From contig CP141143.1 in NCBI GenBank assembly GCA_035235625.1, positions 36,813,178-36,877,177 on the forward strand: 64,000 bases of DNA. The letters run 5' to 3'. The position numbers and the translations under genes were made by a program. Origin of the DNA: Saururus chinensis (taxonomy: Eukaryota > Streptophyta > Magnoliopsida > Piperales > Saururaceae). Below the pieces are notes generated by a model, which saw only the letters and a program-made list of their open reading frames with translations, was not told the origin of the DNA and did no database searches. This document shows positions 34,821 through 46,971 of this stretch, piece by piece; position 1 is the stretch's first letter; the number at the start of each line of letters is the position of its first letter.

Positions 34821-35423
34821 TGAAATCGATTGTGGACAATACCAAATGACATCGATTTTGCGTTTAAAAGGGCCCACATAAAGACGGAGGACATGGGGCA
34901 ACACTAAAGGACAGAGGAGAGGTGGTAGAGGACCCGATGGTCAAGTCCATATGATGGCGGAGCCATTTGACGATCAGTGGTGCCACTACACGCACACGGC
35001 CAAAGGGAGGAGAAGAGGGCTAGACGGAGGTGGCGCAAGGCTCGGAAAGGTCGATAGGGCCATGCCCATGAGTGGCGACTAACATAATAACCTTTTCCAT
35101 CTCCATATCGAGGTAGGCCGATTGGAGGCCACTCGATGTCCAGTGGGGGTAGTACGGTAAAGGGACAACACATGGCGCTCTCTCTCTAGAGTTGTCAAAC
35201 ACATAATCGACAGAGAGGGAGCTTGGCTCATGCCAAAAAAGAGAGTAGGTAGCTCTCTTGAGCGGACAACCATCTCTAGGTTGAGACCTGCTGAAGTTTG
35301 GTAGTTCAAAAGGTGTTTGGCATCCAACGATGCTTGGCGGCCCAAAATGGGTGAAAAACCCTAAGGGCACAAGGATGATCAAGGGTTACCAACAGCTCTT
35401 GCCGGCTCTGTTGTGGCCCTAGC
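34821..35423. other. GC-richer spacer, nothing recognised
   Basis: Continuous with 38745-39229 before the solo LTR inserted. No recognisable domain in any frame. Confidence 0.4.
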
Positions 35424-36524
35424 TGTAAGGACCCTCATCTTTAAACCGGTTTTGATTTTTATTTAATTATGGGTTATCGTGAGATTTACGTGTTTTCTGA
35501 TCTTATTCGGTGATTTTGTAAATAAATAGAGTTTGTGATGGTTTTAACCAAAATTAACTTCAATATTAGTGGTTTTAAGTGATTTTAAACCAAATGTGAA
35601 TTTTTGGAATTTTTCGGATTTTTCACTATTTTCCCAAAAATTAGGGTTTTGGCGGGACCCCTGTGGGCCCCACGGTCGAAAATTTTATTTTTGTGTCAAA
35701 TGACCCTAGACATATACTTAAGGTCACACAAAAATTTTCAGAATTTTATTAGGCTTAAATTGTGCTTAAATTTGCAAAATACCCACTTTTAGCCTACTTT
35801 TCATATTTACACCCCAAAACTTACCTATGCTTACCCCAACCCTTACTATAAAAGGGCAAACCTGAGCCATTTCCATTTTTGGGAATAGGCTAAGGAAGGA
35901 GGTCTGGCCTAATCCCCACTTAGGCCCGAATTAGAAGCCGATTAAGGTAAGCTTGCTCTAATTAAGCACTAATCCATGGCTTTTCTCTTAATTTCTTCCA
36001 AATCTACCATTTTCCCCTTGATTCAATTCGTTTTTGACCATCAAAAGCTACTGATTTGTGTTTTACTACGAACCCTAACTTTCAAAATTCGATTTTTACT
36101 ACCAACAAGCCCTAGATCTAAGATTTAATTAGGGATTTCTTAAGTAAATCGATTTCCATTGGTGTTTAATTCAAACTCATTGTATTTTCAAGGATTTCAA
36201 GAAGGGTGACTCTTCAATCCGAGCTTAATCAAGTGCTGAGGTAATGGGTCTTCAAAATCTCTGTTTATCCATGGTAAAACTCTTCATTTTTGGCTTATTT
36301 CGAAATGGTTTGCTTGATTTAGTGTGTTAATGGTAAGATTAGAAAGTGGAATTATTTAATCCCGATTTCTTAGGGTTTTGCATTATTATGGTTTGGTTTG
36401 ATATTCTGGAAGTCAAGGAGGACTTTTGATGATGATTAGGGTGCTAGATGTGGATTTGAAGTGTTATCTATGGTGTCTCGGTTTGATTTTGCGAAAGGAA
36501 GAAGATGACTGTTGTGCCGTGTTG

Positions 36525-36620
36525 GCGATCGATCGGCCTTGCAGGGCGATCGATCGGCTGAACTGAAAATTTAAAAATTTTGCGTGTAACCGATCGAACG
36601 GCCTGAAGGGCGATCGATCC
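36525..36620. repeat. Four CGATCGATCG-type palindromes
   Basis: GCGATCGATCGGCC at 36525-36538, CGATCGATCG at 36547-36556 followed by GCTGAACTG, CGATCGAACG at 36591-36600, CGATCGATCC at 36611-36620. The same order of sites and linkers (CCTTGCA, TGAACTG, CGGCTAC) is present in the Athila-like LTRs at 40347-40448 and 46462-46563. Confidence 0.8.
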
Positions 36621-37889
36621 GCTACACACGAAATTGTATGTTGTGTGTATGATGCCTATTTTGATGATTCCACTTTAGCTTGCCAATTTTATATGAATGT
36701 GGAGTGTTTTAAGCTATGTTAGGCTACCGGAAATGCATGCTATTGAGTTTATGGAGTTGAGATATATGCTTAGTGATGGTGGAATGACTTATGTTTTGTG
36801 GCATGATGTTGGAATCGTTATTTTGAAATTATGAATAGTTGTTTCCCTTTGGTTAAGCATATTTCAGTAGGACTACAATCATTGTTGGACAGATTTGTCA
36901 TGATAAATTGTGATTAATGGTGTGTGAATGTTGGTGAATGCCATGACTCAATGATGAAATGAGTGATGTTATAGGTGTTTAGCCTTTGTGGTTGAGTTTT
37001 GAATTTAACTATGATTTCAACGATTCTTCTACTATGATTTCATTTGGAATTCATGTTTAGGTAGAAATTCACATGTGTAGTGTGGTGGTGAGTTGATTTT
37101 CAAGCATGTTAATATGCATCATGTGAAAGGCTTCTACTAGTTACACACACACACATGTGGGGGTTAAATGATGATGTTGAAGCTTAATATCGTGATTATG
37201 AATGATGCATTAGGGGCTGGTGAGAGCACTTATCATGATTAGGGTTCATGTATGCTTTGCCCACGCATGTACCATGTTGCACGCATCATGAAAATGGATT
37301 TCCAATTGAGGCTTCATTGTGATTAATCGAATTTGACCGATTGGATGCAATGTGATGGAATTGCGTGCCGGGTTTATCGGTCGTGGATTAATCGTAAGTT
37401 GATTGGTCCGAAAGGACATATTTTGATTTGAAGTTCCTGTGTGGAACGATTTGGAGTTCCTGTGTGGAACGAGTGCACTCCCCGGGTTGAGTCTTGTTTA
37501 ATGGAATGATGAGGGGACGAGTTGTGTACTTGTCTTGCGGATATGTGAAAATATCATTATGTGTGTCATCTGGACCACGAGAATCCGGTGTGGTATGCCG
37601 TGTGCACCCCGCTACCACGTGTTCCGGGGTTCTGCGTGTGAGAACTCGGGCTCTTCCCTCCGCGGGAGATGTCCCTGGCGAACACCCTGCTCTAGATTCT
37701 CTGTGTGAGAATGGGACATCCTTGGCCAGGATCGTCCGGGCGAGCGGTATTAGGGATTGACAACCCCGATCTTTCTTGATTTCTTGTGTAGAATTTTGTA
37801 CCATGACACGCCTTCGTCGCCTTGTCTATGCTCCCGTACGTGTGACGTCAATGTGTGATTACTCCTTGATGGAGGTTGATTGTGATAAC

Positions 37890-38110
37890 ATTATGCATGT
37901 GGGAATATGTATGTTAGAGATACATCCATGCATGTTGATGTTGATGTTATGCATGTGGAATATGTATGTTAGAGATACATCCATGCATGCTGATTTTGAT
38001 GTTATGCATGTGGAATATGTATGTTAGAGATACGTCCATGCGGGATTGGTTATGATGTGAATGCATGTGGGAATATGTATGCTAGAGATACATCCATGCA
38101 GGTTGAATTA
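37890..38110. repeat. Tandem repeat in solo LTR
   Basis: Four units containing GGAATATGTATGTTAGAGAT and ACATCCATGCATG, the inverse of the array at 9290-9530. Confidence 0.75.
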
Positions 38111-38744
38111 TGCATTTTTATGCAGTGTTAAGTGATATGAATGTGTGATCAGAAAGTGATGCACCATGTAAATCTTTGATCTGAAACGACCTCATTTCTA
38201 AGCTATCGTATTTTCTACGTTGACAGTGATATTAAAACCATTGCTGAGTGTTAAAACTCACCCCTCTTTTGTGTTTTGATTTGGGGCTGCGTGGTGCGAC
38301 ACGCAAACGGACAGGATTGCCTTTTTGAGGAAAGGTCAGAGGTAGCTTGGGTGTGATGATGGAGATCGTTGCGTGACTTTCCTTCATTTTGTTTCATGTT
38401 TTATGTTAGAACCTATGTGTAGGGTTCTTTGTTGTGGATTTATGTCACATGTTACAGTTATGTTTGCTTATGACTTATTTTGAGCCGGTGTGGGCTTTAC
38501 TTAACTAAGTTTGTGGGTTTGAGATAGTTGTTTACTTTGTGTTAAGCAACACCTTTTCTCCCTTTTTATTTACTCTTGCTCAAAGGATTGTGCGCACTCC
38601 GTGTTGCTGTTAATCGCCCGTGGTTAGGGATTAAGTCTTCCGCTAGAATCGTTTCTCAATTGCACTTCGTCGCCCTCGCGCGCTATGACCGGCCCTTGGA
38701 CCGGGTTCGGCTCGGGTCGGGCATGGCCGGGGCGTGACACTAGC

Positions 38745-39229
38745 GGCCAGGAGGAGCTATCTCCGGCAGAGGTGATGGCCAAAGGTAGTGGTGACACACC
38801 GGATAGACAATACAGAGAGAAGGAGAAAAGACCGAATTTTGCGGAATGAATAGAGCAATTGAGTGAGAGAGGCAGATATGGTTCTGATGGAGCGGAGGGG
38901 ATGGAGGCTGAACCGGGCTAGGAATGGTGGCCCACTAGCGTCACTAGGCTGGGGCAGAGCAGGATAGAGGTCCATCAGCCGTGTCTCGCCGCTGCCAGCC
39001 TCTGTTTCACAAAAACAGAGAACCGACAGAACAGGGTCGAAGAGCAAATGGAATGAGGTGGCAGAGGGGAGGTCCACAAGGCCGCGAGGAGTGGCCCCTC
39101 AATGTCGCTGTGTCGGGCAGAGTTGTGGGCGGTCGGCCAGCCCTCGCAGGCTAACGGTGGTGGCGGAATCAAAGACCAAAGTGGTGGAACAACAGGCTAG
39201 AGCCACAACCACAAGGGGGAAAATGGAGT
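38745..39229. other. GC-rich spacer, nothing recognised
   Basis: Right half of the block split by the solo LTR. No supported gene; open frames reflect base composition. Confidence 0.4.
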
Positions 39230-39317
39230 GGGGCCCCTCTCCCCTTTTTCAGCATCCCTGGGCCACTCCCGTCACCTATGCCGGCTACTACGCCGTTGTG
39301 AACAACCGTCCACAACA
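39230..39317 (+). repeat. 5' LTR remnant of a short-LTR element
   Basis: The last ~88 bp match the end of the LTR at 48950-49292 (CCCCTCTCCCC, GTCACCTATGCCG, AACCGTCCACAACA). Sequence upstream is unrelated, so most of the 5' LTR is gone. Confidence 0.65.
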
Positions 39318-39331
39318 TTGGTATTGGAGCC
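39318..39331 (+). promoter_or_regulatory. Primer-binding site of the short-LTR element
   Basis: TTGGTATTGGAGCC directly after the LTR end ACAACA; iMet-type, close to the PBS of the minus-strand gypsy element at 18988-19001. Confidence 0.75.
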
Positions 39332-39435
39332 GACGATTACTGGAATCATCGCATTGCAAAGGTGAGCGCAGAGTTCGAGGAATTGCGGCGGCTTCTAATG
39401 TCCCTGGCGGCATCCCAGACAGCCAAGGTGCCGCC
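39332..39435 (+). pseudogene. Start of internal region of the short-LTR element
   Basis: A coding-like stretch (KVSAEFEELRRLLMSLAASQ, then TAKVPP) resembles a coiled gag N-terminus. It is cut by the Athila-like element at CCGCC and resumes at 46977 (QAAPPPPPRAATPLSFA) before stops. Confidence 0.5.
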
Positions 39436-40855
39436 TGATCGTTTATAATTAAACCATTTGCAAGTGTACAAGGTAATTGTACTAGGATAAGTATCTAAGG
39501 GTTGTCGAACCTTAGGGATGAATGAATTATTACTAAATCTAAAAAGGAATTTGCTTATTAAAAACTAAAATAAACTTAAACTTAAATTAAGCAAAAGAAA
39601 GAAATCAACTAGTTTAAAAGCAAGAGATTAATTCGATAGAATTTACTTAGGAAATCGAATCCACTATAGAACCATAACAATTTCTTAACTTTTAATCTAA
39701 ATCTATTGTGAATATAAACAAGTATTCTCAGCTACAAGCTAGAATTACTTCAAAAAGAATCATTAATTGACTTCCATGGCATGAACTATCTTCGACAATA
39801 GCACGGATCATCTACACTAAACTAGTTATAGGCATGACCCATCTAATCTTAGTATAACTCATCCAAGTCATTAATTATCTTAACAGTAAAACTATTGTAT
39901 GACCATCTCATCTAAATCACAGAAATTAGAATTGATGCAAATATCAAAACCACATCAATCTATCATCTACAAGACAATAAATCAACATAGACTTGAATAA
40001 ACATTAAAAGCTCTTCCATTAAAAAAGGAAATCTTTATCATACAATTGTCATCATTCACAACTGAGATCTAAATTAAAAAGAAAAGAAACTGAAACTTAT
40101 CTATAGCTTCATCAACTCCTAAGTAAAAAAAAAGTCTAGCCTTCCATTGTAGAAGAAAGCACTTGAATCTCCATTAAAAGCTTTGAATTCTCTTCCATCT
40201 TCTTCTTCCTTTTTCTCTTCCTAAAATCTACTGGAATCCTCCAATTTTAAGCCAAATATGTCTTTTTATAGGCATAAGTTCCGTAGGAAGAAGTCCAATA
40301 TGAAAAGGATTGAAATTTGGGTCAAACTAGGAAACTGCACGTTATGCCGATTGATCGCCTTGCATTCCCGATCGATCGCTTGAACTGTATTTTTGTCTGA
40401 ATTCACGTTATCCCGATCGATCGCCCTGCAGCCCGTTCAATCGGCTACAGTGTTTCTGTTTTCCTGGACAGTTCATATTCTGTTCATTAAGCTTTCCTTC
40501 GTGTCCATATTAATTTCTAACTTGTTTATAACTCCGAAAAGTTGTCCAAATCACTTTAAAGCATGTGAAGACTACTTTGAACTATTCAAAACATCGTCCA
40601 AGTACTTCGATAAGCACACTTTTCCTACAAAATATAAAATATCATACTTTAGACATGTAGAAAGTAACTAAAATTCCATCTTGATTTAAATACATGTCTA
40701 AACAACTAATAACTACAAAATTATTAATAATTAAACTAAAATGCTAATATCTATCTTAATCTAAATAAACCATAATTAACTCTAAATTAACCTAATCTAT
40801 ACTAGCAAATAAGGTAAAAAGGCATATAAAATATATATAGATTTTATACTTATCA
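39436..40855 (-). repeat. 3' LTR of the gag-only element
   Basis: 1420 bp. Minus-strand TATA motif TATAAAAAGA at 40261-40270. Contains four CGATCGATCG-like sites at 40347-40448. Confidence 0.9.
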
Positions 40856-40872
40856 AATACCCCCAAACCTAT
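40856..40872 (-). promoter_or_regulatory. Polypurine tract of the gag-only element
   Basis: Minus strand ATAGGTTTGGGGGTATT abuts the LTR start TGATAAG; G-rich but with T interruptions. Confidence 0.6.
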
Positions 40873-42619
40873 ATTTTGCTAGTCCTCGAGTAAAACAAAA
40901 ACAAAGTAAAACAACTAATCTAAAAAAAATAAAAATAAATAAAAGCCACTTTCGTAGGGAATCACGATTGCATTTTGCATATGCAATAAGCCTTTAAACC
41001 CCTAGGTGTCCCTAGTTGGACGAGTTGTGTCTCGTGAGGGTTTGCAGTAATGATACCCACAAACATTTAAACCTAAGAAAAAATAAAATAACAAACAAGA
41101 AAACAAAAATTTGAAAAACAATCTTCTCTTAAAAACACATAACTATTTTTAAAAAGAACCAACCACAAATACTTGAAACAAGTAAACAATTAAGATCTGA
41201 TCACTTTCAAGTAAGGAATAATCCATTCTATAAGCCCATCTTAGAAATAATTGTGCAACTACATATATACATTTCAAAAACATAAAGTGTAGAAACTTTA
41301 TAGTCATATGATTTCATTCTTTATTAACAAGCATATCTTATGTGACCCATTAACCAAGCTCATTAAAGTTCACTAACTCAAAAATATAACAATGACAATC
41401 TTTCATCCTTAACATCTCATAATAAACCCTCATGTAATAGCCTTCAAATTTCAATTAAATTTAGGGAATAAGAGCATAATATACCTCAAAATATAACTTG
41501 TGCAATACTTAGTTCTATTAAGCTTTCTAAATAGTCCATGTAATAGGCGTTAGGCCAGTGTCCCTAATCCAGTTGGCTCAAGGCACTAGGTGTTGAAACA
41601 CCCCTCAGGCTTAATAACTCGAACTATAAAGGCTACAGAACTAAGCAAATCATAAAAGAATTTATCTCAACTTTTCACCTTTTGACGCGATCCCTTATAT
41701 TTGCCTAGGCACAAGGTCCGGTTACTCAGTAAAAAGAGAAACAAACCTTGACTTTTTTTTTCATCAATTTATTTTTTTTTTAATTTTTTTTTCATTCATT
41801 TTTTTCTATACACACTTATCCCATTTTTTTTCAAATAAAAGCTAAGCATAAAGATCTATCATAAAATATTAAAAATTACTCAATTGCCAAGTTTTCAAAA
41901 ATATATGCTCAATTAAAGATATCCCACTAAGATTACAAGTAATAAATCATAAAATTATATTCCTACAAGTTTCAAGTGTGTGAAATGTGATTTAAAAATA
42001 TAAGCACAATTATCCAAGATAATGAAAATAAAATAGAAATTACTCACTTAATCATTTTCATCACTTAATTAATTACTTGAACTTTCTTCATGAAATTGAT
42101 CTCTTTAAAAACAGACATATACTTTTAAAAGAAAATAAGCGATAAAACCCACCTAAAAGTAAACAAAACAAAAAAAATAATGAAAAAAAAAACTCTAAAA
42201 CATCCTAAAAGAAAAATAATAAAGAAAAATATCTTTCTACACCCCCAAACCTAAATTGAACATTGTCCTCAATGTTAAAGAAAATATATACTACAATGAC
42301 AAGAATAAGTAAGAGAGGGAAAAGAAAGATATCACCTGAAAGCATAACTAATCCACTAATCTGAAAGTGAAGTACATAGGATTGGAGAAAAGAAATAAAT
42401 ATAAGTGATGAGCATTTCCCCAAACCTAAAGTATTATATCCCATAAAAGAAGATACACTATAATGAGAGAAAAAAAACTGAGAAAATAAGTAAATAAAGC
42501 CTGAATGAAGCAAAGAAAATAAACAAAAGGAAAAGAAATATATCAAAAACATGGGTTGCCTCCCAAGAAGCGCTAAGTTTATTGTCTTTAGCCAGACATT
42601 GCCAACATTATCAAATATA
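40873..42619. other. AT-rich non-coding internal region of the gag-only element
   Basis: Where pol would be expected there are only AT-rich runs and poly-T/A tracts (for example 41750-41830). A short minus-strand peptide NVWLKTINLALLGRQPMF at 42550-42610 is a conserved Athila-type 3' motif. Confidence 0.6.
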
Positions 42620-45235
42620 TCAGGGCGGCTGATAGATATTAGCATTGGCTCTTCTCTTAAGTCTCCAAAAAGATGATGCAGAAAAATTAGAAGGCATGAC
42701 TTGATTATGGGCTGATGCTACAAAAGATGGACCTCTATCATAAGCATCAAATCTAAAATTGCCTACCATAAAACATTCAGCATTAGAAGTTGCAGGCAAA
42801 TGGTTAAACACATCAAAAATATTTAGTTGCACTTTCATGTTCCCAAAAGTCATCTCCATTACCCCTGTCCTACAATTTATGCATGCATTAGTTGTGGCAA
42901 GAAAAGGACGACCTAGAATAATAGGAATCTGATATGTGGGGTTGGCACCGGTTTCCATATCTAAAACAATAAAATCAACAGGGAAAAAGAACCGGTCAAC
43001 CTTCACTAAGACATCCTCAATGACTCCTCGAGGCTTACACACAGAATGATCGGCTAGCTGCAAAGTAACTGATGCAGGCTGCAATTCTCCTAACCCTAGT
43101 TTCTCATACACCGAGTAAGGGAGTAGATTGACACTCGCACCAAGGTCAAGGAGGGCTCTATGGATGGAGTGATCACCTATGACACAAGAAATAGTGGGTA
43201 CTCCAGGGTCCTTATACTTAGGTGGGGTGTCAAACTTCAAAATAGAGCTAACTTGCTCGGTGAGAAAGACCTTCTTAGACACATGAGTCTTAGATTTACG
43301 CTTTTTAATGCATAGGTCTTTAAGGAACTTAGCATAAGCAGGGACTTGCTTAATGGCTTCTAAGAGGGGGAGATTAATTTTGACTTGTTTGAAAGTCTCA
43401 AGAATCTCATCAGTCCTAGCTGTGCTCTTTCTAAATGGTGAGGTCATGTCAAGACACTGAGGAAAAGGTACCCTAGGGATATAAGATCCCTCAGAAGTGG
43501 TCTTAGACTGTGGCTCTAAGGAAGGGGAAGGAGATACAAACTCCTTCTCATGTGGTGCACTAACTTCTACTTGAGGTTCATTAGGGGCTGCCCTCTCTAA
43601 CTCCTCACTCCTATCATCTGTCACTGGTGTCCCCCCAACACTCTTGTCAATAATCCTCCCACTCCTAAGGGTCATTATGGAAGGTGTCCCCCCAACACTC
43701 TTGTCAATAATCCTCCCACTCCTAAGGGTCATTATGGAATTAACTTGTTCATTAGAGGGAGGAGCTCCCTCTACCTGAAATTGACTTTTAGGGTTTGGCA
43801 GGGGTTGACTAGGCAACGTCCCCATCTCTCTCTTGTTAATAACGTTAGCTAGTTGTCCAATTTGGGCTTCTAACTTTGCTATGGATTGAGTGTGAGAGTG
43901 AAGGAGTTGGGATTGAGATTAAAGGCCTTGCAAGGCACTCAAGACCTTTTCTTCAAAACTTGGACTCCTATTGGGTTGGACATATGGGAGTTGCACTTGA
44001 GGTTGGTGGATATTGGCTGGTGGGACTTGGAATGGGTGCCTAGGGGGTTGGTTACCCATAACCCCTTGGTTTTGTGTCTGCCAAGAAAAGTTAGGATGAT
44101 TCCTCCACCCAGGGTTATATGTATTTGAAAATAGATTGTTCTCAACCCTAGGGAAGGATTGGGTAGCATTCATATGGTCTTGGACAAACTCAGGAAATTG
44201 AGAGGCAGAGGGGCACTCAATGATAATATGGGTTGGGCTAAGGCATATTGTGCATGCATCTTGAGTGAAAGGAGTGGGCTGATGTGTTGAAGTCATAAGA
44301 AGGTCCAGCTTCCTACTCAAAATATCAACTTTGGAGGAGAGGTCTAATGGGTTTTTGACTTCATGCAAGCCACCCCTAGAGGGAGCATTGTTCAAGGTAG
44401 ATAATCCACTCTCATTTCTATTCAACGCAGCATGTTGAAGAGAATTTTCACTCAAGTCCTCAAAAAGTTTTCATGCCTCATTTTCATTTTTTAGCAAAAA
44501 GGTACCCCCACAACTTGCATCAACAAGATGGCGGTTTTGTTCAGTAAGACCCTCATAAAAACGTTGCACTAATTGCCACTTAGGGACAACATGATGAAGA
44601 CACCTCCTAAGAAGATCCTTCAGTATATCCCAACTCTCATGGAACTGTTCAGTGGGAAGTTGGGCAAAAGTGGTTATAGCCTTTCTCATTTGGTAGGTCT
44701 TACATATGGGGAAGTACTTTTTAAGGAACTCTTGTTGCATTTGGGCCCATGTTGTAATAGTGTTTGGCTCTAATGAGTGAAGTCATTCCTTAGCCTTATC
44801 TTTTAATGTGAATGGGAAAAGGCGAAGTTTAACAGCCTCATCGGTTAAATTTGAGAGCTTAAAAGTTATGCATAGTTCTAAGAAGTCATCTAGGTGCCTA
44901 TACGGGTTTTCATTATTAAGCCCATAAAAGGATGGAAGCATTTGAATGACATTGGGCTTAATTTCATAATTTTGAGCAGCAACTGCTGGCAACCTAATGC
45001 ATGAAGGAGAGGTGTACTCATTGGGAGTGTAATACTCCCTTAGAGCTTTAAGTGGTGCATCTACTAACTAATGTTCAGCCATGATGGGGCTAGAAGTAGT
45101 GTGGGTGGAGGAATTGGTAGGTGAGTTTGGGGGTGTAGGGATCTAGGTCGAGGGCAACTCAGCTCTCCTCGGTGTCCACTCAGGCTCAGGGTCAAATGGT
45201 ACTAATCGGGGGAGTAAGGAGTGACGACCACGCAT
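42620..45235 (-). pseudogene. gag-protease of the Athila/TAT-like element, five stops
   Basis: Frame followed down from ATG at 45235 (MRGRHSLLPRLVPFDPE). Gag core: IKPNVIQMLPSFYGL and LFPFTLKDKAKE (44992-44783), then WAQMQQEFLKKYFP to FYEGLTEQ (44760-44471). A CX2C-type segment CTICLSPTHIIIEC is near 44255. The hinge MTLRSGR is at about 43735 and 43678. Protease: LLDLGASVNLLPYSVYEKLG (about 43160) and IILGRPFLATTNA. Stops lie near 45143, 45077, 44783, 44471 and 43918; those at 44783 and 44471 fall where relatives have W, fitting G-to-A changes. The protease active site reads DLGA, not D-S/T-G. Confidence 0.85.
43627..43740 (-). repeat. 57-bp in-frame tandem duplication in gag
   Basis: Two perfect-looking 19-codon units (SIMTLRSGRIIDKSVGGTP) back to back; it doubles the TLRSGR hinge of the gag-protease. 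Confidence 0.85.
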
Positions 45236-45527
45236 ACACCACAAACAAACCACACAATTTTAAATGTAAAAAGGGGAATAACAAGCAAAAACTAACTAAA
45301 AATAAATAAAAATAAAGAGAGAAAATGATCTTGCAAACCGAAGAGAAGCGCTATGCTTGTCGATATCCACTTGTGGCCACAAGTGTAGAGAGCACGATCT
45401 TCAACTCAGCCTACAAGATCAAATTAAAAGAATGTAAGAAACTAAGAATTAACCTAAAAACTAAAGTAAATTGAATCTAAATTAGATAGAATTATCCTAA
45501 TACTAATTTAGTAACAAATCAATACCG

Positions 45528-45545
45528 TCCCCGGTAACGGCGCCA
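45528..45545 (-). promoter_or_regulatory. Primer-binding site, Asp type
   Basis: Minus strand TGGCGCCGTTACCGGGGA, six bases from the 5' LTR; the Asp-type PBS usual in Athila/TAT elements with one change from TGGCGCCGTTGCCGGGGA. Confidence 0.85.
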
Positions 45546-45551
45546 AAAACT

Positions 45552-46971
45552 TGATCGTTTATAATTAAACCCTTTGCAAGTGTACAAGGTAATTGTACTA
45601 GGATAAGTATCTAAGGGTTGTCGAACCTTAGGGATGGATGAATTATTACTAAATCTAAAGAGGAATTTGCTTATTAAAAACTAAAACAAACTTAAACTTA
45701 AATTAAGCAAAAGAAAGAAATCAACTAGTTTAAAAGAAAGAGATTAATTCGATAGAATTTACTTAGGAAATCGAATCCACTATAGAACCATAACAATTCC
45801 TTAACTTTTAATCTAAATCTATTGTGAATATAAACAAGTATTCTCAGCTACAAGCTAGAATTACTTCAAAAAGAATCATTAATTAACTTCCATGGCATGA
45901 ACTATCTTCGACAATAGCACGGATCATCTACACTAAACTAGCTATAGGCATGACCCATCTAATCTTAGTATAACTCATCCAAGTCATTAATTATCTGAAC
46001 ATTAAAACTATTGTATGGCCATCTCATCTAAATCACAGAAATTAGAATTGATGCAAATATCAAAACCATATCAATCTATCATCTACAAGACAATAAATCA
46101 ACATAGACTTGAATAAACATTAAAAGCTCTTCTATTAAAAAAGGAAATCTTTATCATACAATTGTCATCATTCACAACTGAGATCTAAATTAAAAAGAAA
46201 AGAAACTGAAACTTATCTATAGCTTCATCAACTCCTAAGTAAAAAAAAAGTCTAGCCTTCCATTGTAGAAGAAAGCACTTGAATCTCCATTAAAAGCTTT
46301 GAATTCTCTTCCATCTTCTTCTTCCTTTTTCTCTTCCTAAAATCTACTGGAATCCTCCAATTTTAAGCCAAATATGTCTTTTTATAGGCATAAGTTCCGT
46401 AGGAAGAAGTCCAATATGAAAAGGATTGAAATTTGGGTCAAACTAGGAAACTGCACGTTATGCCGATCGATCGCCTTGCATTCCCGATCGATTGCTTGAA
46501 CTGTATTTTTGTCTAAATTCATGTTATCCTGATCGATTGCCCTGCAACCGGTTCGATCGGCTACAGTGTTTCTGTTTTCCTGGACAGTTTATATTCTGTT
46601 CATTAAGCTTTCCTTCGTGTCCATATTAATTTCTAACTTGTTTATAACTCCGAAAAGTTGTCCAAATCACTTTAAAGCATGTGAAGACTACTTTGAACTA
46701 TTCAAAACATCGTCCAAGTACTTCAATAAGCGCACTTTTCGTACAAAATATAAAATATCATACTTTAGACATGTAGAAAGTAACTAAAATTCCATCTTGA
46801 TTTAAATACATGTCTAAACAACTAATAACTACAAAATCATTAATAATTTAACTAAAATACTAATATCTATCTGAATCTAAATAAACCATAATTAACTCTA
46901 AATTAACCTAATCTATACTAGCAAATAAGGTAAAAAGGCATATAAAATAGATATAGATTTCATACTTATCA
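45552..46971 (-). repeat. 5' LTR of the gag-only element
   Basis: 1420 bp, same length as the left LTR. TATA at about 46377-46386 on the minus strand; CGATCGATCG-like cluster at 46462-46563. Confidence 0.9.

Larger units (their letters stand above)
35424..38739 (+). mobile_element. Solo LTR of the 3.3-kb family, plus orientation
   Basis: Target duplication CTAGC at 35419-35423 and 38740-38744. Starts TGTAAGGACCCTCATC and ends GGGGCGTGACA; no terminal direct repeats or coding region. TATA box TATAAAAG at 35847-35854, about 420 bp in, as in the sister at 8664-12012. Carries the CATGTGGAATATGTATGTTA / GAGATACATCCATGCATG array at 37890-38110 and CGATCGATCG copies at 36525-36620. Confidence 0.87.
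39436..46971 (-). mobile_element. Non-autonomous Athila/TAT-like element with gag-protease only
   Basis: 7536 bp. Target duplication CCGCC at 39431-39435 and 46972-46976. LTRs of 1420 bp each, TGATCG...TTATCA, nearly identical by eye. Minus orientation is set by the Asp-type PBS (45528-45545) beside the right LTR and the PPT (40856-40872) beside the left. Coding is limited to gag and an aspartic protease; 40.87-42.6 kb has no RT, RNase H or integrase. This fits gag-carrying non-autonomous elements (TR-GAG type). Confidence 0.88.

Noticed and set aside
37388-37804. 138-codon minus-strand frame in solo LTR
   Set aside because: Counterpart region in the sister LTR (around 9600-9830) does not keep the frame; no domain.
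42205-42645. 146-codon hydrophobic frame as a membrane protein
   Set aside because: AT-rich, Phe/Leu-rich translation of the retroelement's 3' region; only its first residues match a known Athila-type 3' motif.
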